This document shows positions 60,167 to 64,000 of a stretch of DNA of 64,000 bases, piece by piece (within the stretch, counting starts at the first letter, position 1; the number at the start of each line of letters is the position of its first letter). The position numbers and the translations under genes were made by a program. The DNA is from Pseudozobellia thermophila (GTDB lineage Bacteria; Bacteroidota; Bacteroidia; Flavobacteriales; Flavobacteriaceae): NCBI RefSeq assembly GCF_900141855.1, contig NZ_FQYU01000013.1, positions 1-64,000 on the forward strand. Direction: 5' to 3'. The notes beneath the pieces are model-generated. The model was not told the DNA's origin. It did no database searches and saw only the letters and a program-made list of their open reading frames with translations.

Positions 60167-60778
60167 TCAATAGTCAAGACCAAGGTAGTCCATCACTTCT
60201 TGGTAGCTCATCTTATCAAAGTTGGGCCCCTGTGATTTTCCGGTAGTCGAACTGGAAGGTATTACCACGTAGCGAAACCTGTCGTAAGGGCTAACGCCGT
60301 CGTGTATATCATTGTTTTCGGTAATGTTGATTTGGATGTTTCCTTCGGAAATGTAGGCTTTGTAAACGGCGATTTGCGTATCGCCCAAGACATAGTGCAT
60401 AACCGTAATCGGGAATTGCGCTACTTTGTCCGTAGGCCATATGCTTTCGACATAACCGTTTAATTTGCCATAAACGATTACCGTTCCTTCTTCGACTATA
60501 TCGGAAGTAATCTCGGGGGCCGCCCTGTTTCCGTTAAAGTGGGGAATTCCGTTGACCAGGGTTTTTTCAAAGGATAACGAGAACCATTCAGAGGCGATTA
60601 CATTGGCGTTGCCGTCTTCACCGGCCGGTCCTTGGGGTCCTTGGGGTCCTTCTTCTCCTTGAATGCCCTGTTCCCCTTGCGGTCCTATGGGGCCGACATC
60701 CCCGTCTTTTGAACAGGAAGTGGTCAGTAGGCCGATGCTCATAAACATGCAGAATAAAAATCGTAATGTGGTTTTCAT
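60167..60778 (-). CDS. Collagen-like lipoprotein 3
   Basis: The 203-residue lipoprotein has lipobox TTSC (Cys22) and SKDGDVGPIGPQGEQGIQGE with about eleven triplets. The C-terminal domain carries SPYDRFRYVVIPSS and ends in DKMSYQEVMDYLGLDY, the shared ending of three paralogues. The central part (residues about 65-170) differs much more between paralogues than the ends do. It has its own promoter-like element and terminator. It is probably exposed at the cell surface, but ligand and function are unknown. Confidence 0.88.
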   Translation of the reverse strand: MKTTLRFLFCMFMSIGLLTTSCSKDGDVGPIGPQGEQGIQGEEGPQGPQGPAGEDGNANVIASEWFSLSFEKTLVNGIPHFNGNRAAPEITSDIVEEGTVIVYGKLNGYVESIWPTDKVAQFPITVMHYVLGDTQIAVYKAYISEGNIQINITENNDIHDGVSPYDRFRYVVIPSSSTTGKSQGPNFDKMSYQEVMDYLGLDY

Positions 60779-60806
60779 AATGTTTAATATTTAAAATTTG
60801 TTTGCC

Positions 60807-60837
60807 CTTTTATGGTATGCGTTTCAAAAGGTTAACA
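60807..60837 (-). promoter_or_regulatory. Shared promoter-like element, site C (collagen-like 3)
   Basis: TGTTAACC on the minus strand (60830-60837), 15 nt, then CATAAAAG (60807-60814). The downstream stretch CATAAAAGGGCAAACA is identical to site D. The CAT begins 34 nt from the start codon. Confidence 0.7.
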
Positions 60838-60891
60838 CTTGAATCTAAAATCAGGAATAACAGTAGGGCTGCCCATAGTAAGAGCAATGGG

Positions 60892-62085
60892 TTATTGATA
60901 GAAATGGGTTGGGGTAATGATCAAATGCGGATAGGCTGTTTGATCTAGTTCCAGTTCCCATACCAATGTCTTGGCCGAAATGTTTATCAAAGCGATATTG
61001 GCTTTGTTCTGGTCGCTTACGGTGTTGAAAAGCAACAGGTGCTTATCGAAGAAATAGTATTTTGTAGAACCGGAATCCCATTCTTCATTGATGGGGTAGG
61101 TAAAGGAATCCAGTTCTTCCCCGCTTAAAATATCGAGGGTTTTGGTGACAATGGCCGAGCTCTCTTCCTTATAGCTAAGATAAACCGTATCGTTCGATAG
61201 GCCGATGGCCGATGGAAATTTTCCCGTATAGGCGTGTTCCCAAATAAGGGATCCGTCGTTTTTGTCAATACTGTAAACGGTCTGGTCACGCGAGTAAAAA
61301 ATAAATTGGTCGCCGCTTTCGTAACCTCCCAAAACATTGGGACTTCCGGTTTCAAAGGTCCAATTCTCGTTCAAGTCGGCATCCAAGGAAACGACACTGT
61401 TGCTCCAGGTCATTACGATTATCGACGACGAGCCACCGATCAATTTTGATATCCTATCGGTAAAGGGTATTCTTTTATCAATATGGCCAGTACCGGGATC
61501 TATGCTCAAAATTTCCTGGGTGCTTGAACCGAGGCTCAATTCGACAACTATTTTGTTTTGGTAAGAGGTAATCTTCCTCACCTCATCGGTCAGCTCAATG
61601 GTCCAATAAACGTCGCCCGTTTCAAGATCTAGCGCATCGAGATAAAAGGAGGAATGATAGGTTGTGGTATTGATTGCCCTATAGCCGATAAAAACTGTAC
61701 TTTGATATACCCAAGTGGCGCCAATTTCATAATACTTGTCGTCGTCTTTTACATAGTCTTTAGACCACATGGACTCTCCGTTAAAAGTACCTTTTCTGAG
61801 TAGTGTTTTGGTTCCGTTATATTCGCCTTGCGTACAGATAAAGGCACCGTCAAATTCATTACAATGAAAAGAATCCAGAGTGGTAAGGGAGTTGATTTGC
61901 CGATAGTCCTTTAAATCCAATTCGGTATAAAGGTTGTCACTACGGATCCAAATGCTTCCTACGATATCGTTTACAGGGTCTTCTATTTCCTCTATTTCTT
62001 CAAAATTTGAATCGTCGTCCTTGTTGCAACTTGCAAAGACCGTAAGCAATAGAAGTATTCCCAAGAGGGATTTAAAGGTTTTCAT
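60892..62085 (-). CDS. PQQ-like beta-propeller lipoprotein
   Basis: The 397-residue lipoprotein has lipobox FASC (Cys20) and then an acidic linker (NKDDDSNFEEIEEIEDP). The rest is a PQQ-type propeller with repeated Asp-Leu-Glu-Thr-Gly-x-x-x-Trp patterns (LDLETGDVYWTIEL, IDKNDGSLIWEHAY, INISAKTLVWELEL). No collagen-like run is present, so it differs from its four neighbours. It shares their promoter-like element, lying between collagen-like genes 3 and 4, and so probably their regulation. Similar propellers (BamB type) serve as protein-binding scaffolds. Its function here is not known. Confidence 0.88.
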   Translation of the reverse strand: MKTFKSLLGILLLLTVFASCNKDDDSNFEEIEEIEDPVNDIVGSIWIRSDNLYTELDLKDYRQINSLTTLDSFHCNEFDGAFICTQGEYNGTKTLLRKGTFNGESMWSKDYVKDDDKYYEIGATWVYQSTVFIGYRAINTTTYHSSFYLDALDLETGDVYWTIELTDEVRKITSYQNKIVVELSLGSSTQEILSIDPGTGHIDKRIPFTDRISKLIGGSSSIIVMTWSNSVVSLDADLNENWTFETGSPNVLGGYESGDQFIFYSRDQTVYSIDKNDGSLIWEHAYTGKFPSAIGLSNDTVYLSYKEESSAIVTKTLDILSGEELDSFTYPINEEWDSGSTKYYFFDKHLLLFNTVSDQNKANIALINISAKTLVWELELDQTAYPHLIITPTHFYQ

Positions 62086-62108
62086 AATAATTGTAATTTG
62101 TGTTTGCC

Positions 62109-62139
62109 CTTTTATGTTGTGGCTTTGTCAAGGTTAACA
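62109..62139 (-). promoter_or_regulatory. Shared promoter-like element, site D (PQQ propeller)
   Basis: TGTTAACC on the minus strand (62132-62139), 15 nt, then CATAAAAG (62109-62116). The 15-nt spacer is nearly identical to that of site A. The CAT begins 29 nt from the start codon. Confidence 0.7.
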
Positions 62140-62148
62140 TCGAACCAT

Positions 62149-62178
62149 AAAAAAACCTCGGTGTAGGCCGAGGTTTTT
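62149..62178 (-). terminator. Terminator of collagen-like gene 4
   Basis: AACCTCGG and CCGAGGTT arms flank TGTAGG, with A- and T-runs. It begins 16 nt past the stop of the gene at 62194. It repeats the hairpins at 58671, 59353 and 60121. Confidence 0.85.
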
Positions 62179-62193
62179 GTCCATTTGAGTTTT

Positions 62194-62760
62194 TTAATAA
62201 GTTTCTTTGGCAATTAGTTTTCCGCCGTACCCACCTGGGTCTAGAAAAACTCCGTTTGAGGTGCCGGAAGGAGTGGTTTGGACATATACTTGTATTTCAT
62301 GGGTTCCGGCAGGTAAATCATCAAAAACATCAAAAACTGACAGAAAATCTATTGTATTGCTAGAAGTAATGGCAGCAAAACTTTGCAATGAACCAACCTC
62401 GCCATTTATTCTAGTAGATACTTTAATCCCATTAGCCCCGGAGAAAGTTCCGGAACCGACCCTCGAATTCAGTATGACCTCGATTCTAGTGTCGTCAAAT
62501 TCTTTTTCAATAGTTAAAATGGGGCCAATGGGGGCCGGTGTTGTCGTAGCGTCCACCGATGAGGAATTTAACCTGGAACGTTCGAAATAATTTGCGGTGG
62601 GCGCCGGGTCACCTTGTGGTCCTTCCGGTCCTTGCGGGCCCTGCTCTCCCTGTGGTCCTTCAGGGCCTATGGGGCCTACGTCACCTTCTTTGGTACAAGA
62701 AGTGTTCAATAAAATGATACCTAAAAGCAAAAACAATGTACTCTTGATTGTAGTTTTCAT
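62194..62760 (-). CDS. Collagen-like lipoprotein 4, divergent C-terminus
   Basis: The 188-residue lipoprotein has lipobox NTSC (Cys22) and [20 protein letters not shown] with nine triplets. The signal peptide is nearly identical to that of collagen-like 2 ([11 protein letters not shown]). The C-terminal domain has no YFGLEY-type ending and instead reads AGTHEIQVYVQTTPSGTSNG and then FLDPGGYGGKLIAKETY, a beta-sandwich look. It therefore joins the shared N-terminal module to a different end domain. It shares the promoter-like element and the terminator of the array. Function is unknown. Confidence 0.88.
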   Translation of the reverse strand: MKTTIKSTLFLLLGIILLNTSCTKEGDVGPIGPEGPQGEQGPQGPEGPQGDPAPTANYFERSRLNSSSVDATTTPAPIGPILTIEKEFDDTRIEVILNSRVGSGTFSGANGIKVSTRINGEVGSLQSFAAITSSNTIDFLSVFDVFDDLPAGTHEIQVYVQTTPSGTSNGVFLDPGGYGGKLIAKETY

Positions 62761-62789
62761 ATGTATTATACTATTTAATTAATTGCATT

Positions 62790-62820
62790 CATTAATGGCT
62801 GGGGAAAGAAAGGGTTAACA
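62790..62820 (-). promoter_or_regulatory. Shared promoter-like element, site E (collagen-like 4)
   Basis: TGTTAACC on the minus strand (62813-62820), 15 nt, then CATTAATG (62790-62797). The CAT begins 35 nt from the start codon. It is the fifth site of the set. Confidence 0.7.
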
Positions 62821-62852
62821 TAAGGGGGGTAAAAAATTTCGGGTTAAGCCCA

Positions 62853-64000
62853 TCAGGGCGTATAGCCCACTACGGCCGAGTTGGCGGGAAAGGGAACCCC
62901 TCCTGGGCCTTCATCGGAGAAGGTGACGATGGCCATGACCAGTTGTGGGCCGTTGCGCCGTAAGCTTCCGGCAATCCAGGATATGATGCCCGATTTATTG
63001 GTTATGGCACCTTCAAAAAGTCCGTTGTTGACCGAACTGATCTGTGCCTCGAGTTGGTTGTCAGTGTCAATGGCATTGGTCTCCAAATCGAGGTAGAGGG
63101 TGCCGAGGCCCCTACCTGTTTCGTCGAACACGATACTGGTGGCCCGTTGTTGGCCTGTTCTGGGCTGGTCGACAAAACCTATTAACTTTTTGCCCACGAC
63201 TTCCGATAGGCTTATGTTTTGTTGCTGTCCTCCGTAGATGCCTCCGTTTCCCGCGCCAAAATCGATCATGAACATGCCCGAGGGAGTGGTCTGCCCAAGA
63301 CCTATCCACGTGGGGCCGTCATTGATTTCGAGGGTGCCCGAGTCGCAGGTGGCACTTCCGGGAATGCTCATGGGGCCATCCGTTGTACAGGGGGCCAATG
63401 GATCAAGGCAGTCAAGGCTTTTTTGATTTCCGCCGAAGGTAAAGCCGCCCCCGGTTTCCGAAATGGTAAGCGACCCGTATGCGGGTCGGGTGCGTACGTC
63501 GTATACGCCTTGGGGCGGGATCCTTACATAGTTGTAGGTGCCTGCCAGAGTTCCGCAATCGCTGCGGTCGACACCGTTTATTATGGGCCCCGACAAGCTT
63601 CCGGCCGGTTGGGCGAAAAGTGACATTCCCGGTATTTCTGCGGCGTAGAAGAAGCCCGAACCATCCGAAGGGTAGGCTGCATCGGCGGGGGTGGTGGTTT
63701 CCAAAACCATTTTTAGAAAACCCGAAGGCAGTTGCGAGAAGGTTCCCCTGAAGGCCAGGTCGTCCGACGGGTCGGTTTCCGTGCCATGGTCCCAGGTGCC
63801 TGTCCAGGTCATTGCGGTGTGGTCGAGGTCAAACGTCCAGATGTCACCCGGACTTTGAGTAGCCGTATAGGCCCGTATTTCGGTAGGTTCCTCATTAAAT
63901 CCGTTTTTGTCTTCCGAAACCTGGTCTTTTTCACAGGCCGTCGTAAAGGACAAGAGGGCCATGGCCCAGATCCATTTTTTTTTCCAAAATTTTTGGTATC
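62853..64000 (-). CDS. Secreted lipoprotein of unknown function, 5' end cut
   Basis: The reading frame continues to the right edge of the window, so the start is missing. The last upstream codons, QKFWKKKWIWAMALLSFTTAC, look like a lipoprotein signal peptide with lipobox TTAC, so only a few residues should be lost. The rest, about 365 residues, is rich in Gly, Thr and Ser, with cysteines in DCGTLAGTYNYV, SLDCLDPLAPCTTD and SATCDSG. Such a composition is common for beta-rich extracellular proteins. I do not recognise a family. It is not a collagen-like protein. The ATG at 63962 is internal to the signal peptide. Confidence 0.8.
   Translation of the reverse strand, partial: YQKFWKKKWIWAMALLSFTTACEKDQVSEDKNGFNEEPTEIRAYTATQSPGDIWTFDLDHTAMTWTGTWDHGTETDPSDDLAFRGTFSQLPSGFLKMVLETTTPADAAYPSDGSGFFYAAEIPGMSLFAQPAGSLSGPIINGVDRSDCGTLAGTYNYVRIPPQGVYDVRTRPAYGSLTISETGGGFTFGGNQKSLDCLDPLAPCTTDGPMSIPGSATCDSGTLEINDGPTWIGLGQTTPSGMFMIDFGAGNGGIYGGQQQNISLSEVVGKKLIGFVDQPRTGQQRATSIVFDETGRGLGTLYLDLETNAIDTDNQLEAQISSVNNGLFEGAITNKSGIISWIAGSLRRNGPQLVMAIVTFSDEGPGGVPFPANSAVVGYTP

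Noticed and set aside
58719-62760. Collagen-like array as a CRISPR or phage tail-fibre locus
   Set aside because: The repeats are coding Gly-x-y triplets in lipoproteins, there are no spacers and no cas, tail or integrase genes.

Overview
The window looks like a chromosomal segment of a marine-type member of the Flavobacteriaceae (Bacteroidota). The evidence is the overall gene content: large TonB-type outer-membrane beta-barrel proteins, GSCFA, DUF4230, DUF4136, DUF5522 and DUF4890 families, a phenylalanine-hydroxylase-like enzyme with a long C-terminal extension, and a LysS with a C-terminal extension. Several starts are also preceded by TAnnTTTG boxes, the Bacteroidota housekeeping -7 element. 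The nearest guess is the Zobellia/Maribacter/Arenibacter group, but the genus is inference. I see no phage, insertion sequence, integrase or CRISPR array.

Layout. 1-1.24 kb: 3' end of a large secreted DUF5011-like/PKD protein with a 246-bp internal tandem repeat, facing an initiator tRNA gene with its own terminator. 1.6-11.3 kb: alanine/sodium symporter, the GTPases Era and Der, a choice-of-anchor I lipoprotein, an outer-membrane beta-barrel protein, guanine deaminase and a DUF7079-like protein. 11.5-16.5 kb: SDR, small membrane proteins, AraC and Crp/Fnr regulators, and a His-rich membrane protein that may bind haem. 16.7-18.5 kb: ArsP-like permease with a Cys-rich loop and its ArsR-type regulator, each preceded by a palindrome. 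18.7-22 kb: an M23-MerR-LemA-TPM-TPM run divergent from alaS. 24.8-35.4 kb: mixed metabolic and hypothetical genes, including a glucuronoyl-esterase-like CE15 protein, aromatic amino acid hydroxylase, ACC-deaminase/D-cysteine desulfhydrase-like enzyme, a LysM glucosaminidase and hemL. 35.4-38.1 kb: secreted esterase plus propeller protein pair. 38.3-40.9 kb: arsenic operon (arsR, DUF6428, arsC, acr3) with the same operator-like element before arsR and before the DUF6428 gene. 41-46.5 kb: YdjC deacetylase, DUF4890 protein, large zinc metalloprotease and a small repeat protein. 46.6-54.6 kb: an SLC13 transporter and a four-gene planctomycete-type module (PSD1/DUF1553, DUF1501, TIM-barrel protein, cytochrome-LRR membrane protein). 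55-58.7 kb: lysS, a Pmp3-like peptide, a lipoprotein and lipB. 58.7-62.8 kb: four collagen-like lipoproteins and one PQQ-propeller lipoprotein. The right edge cuts a further secreted lipoprotein.

The most striking feature is in the 58.7-62.8 kb lipoprotein array. All five genes are preceded by the same two-part element, TGTTAACC-N15-CATWAA, with identical spacing, about 25-40 nt before the start codon. It has the architecture of an ECF-sigma promoter. Near-identical CCTCGG/CCGAGG terminators lie beyond four of the genes, and the last one shares its hairpin with the 3' end of lipB. The array therefore looks like one co-regulated surface-lipoprotein regulon built by repeated duplication of a promoter-signal peptide-collagen-terminator cassette. 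The paralogues keep the same N-terminal stalk, and three of the four collagen-like proteins keep the same C-terminal motif, while the middle domain has diverged.
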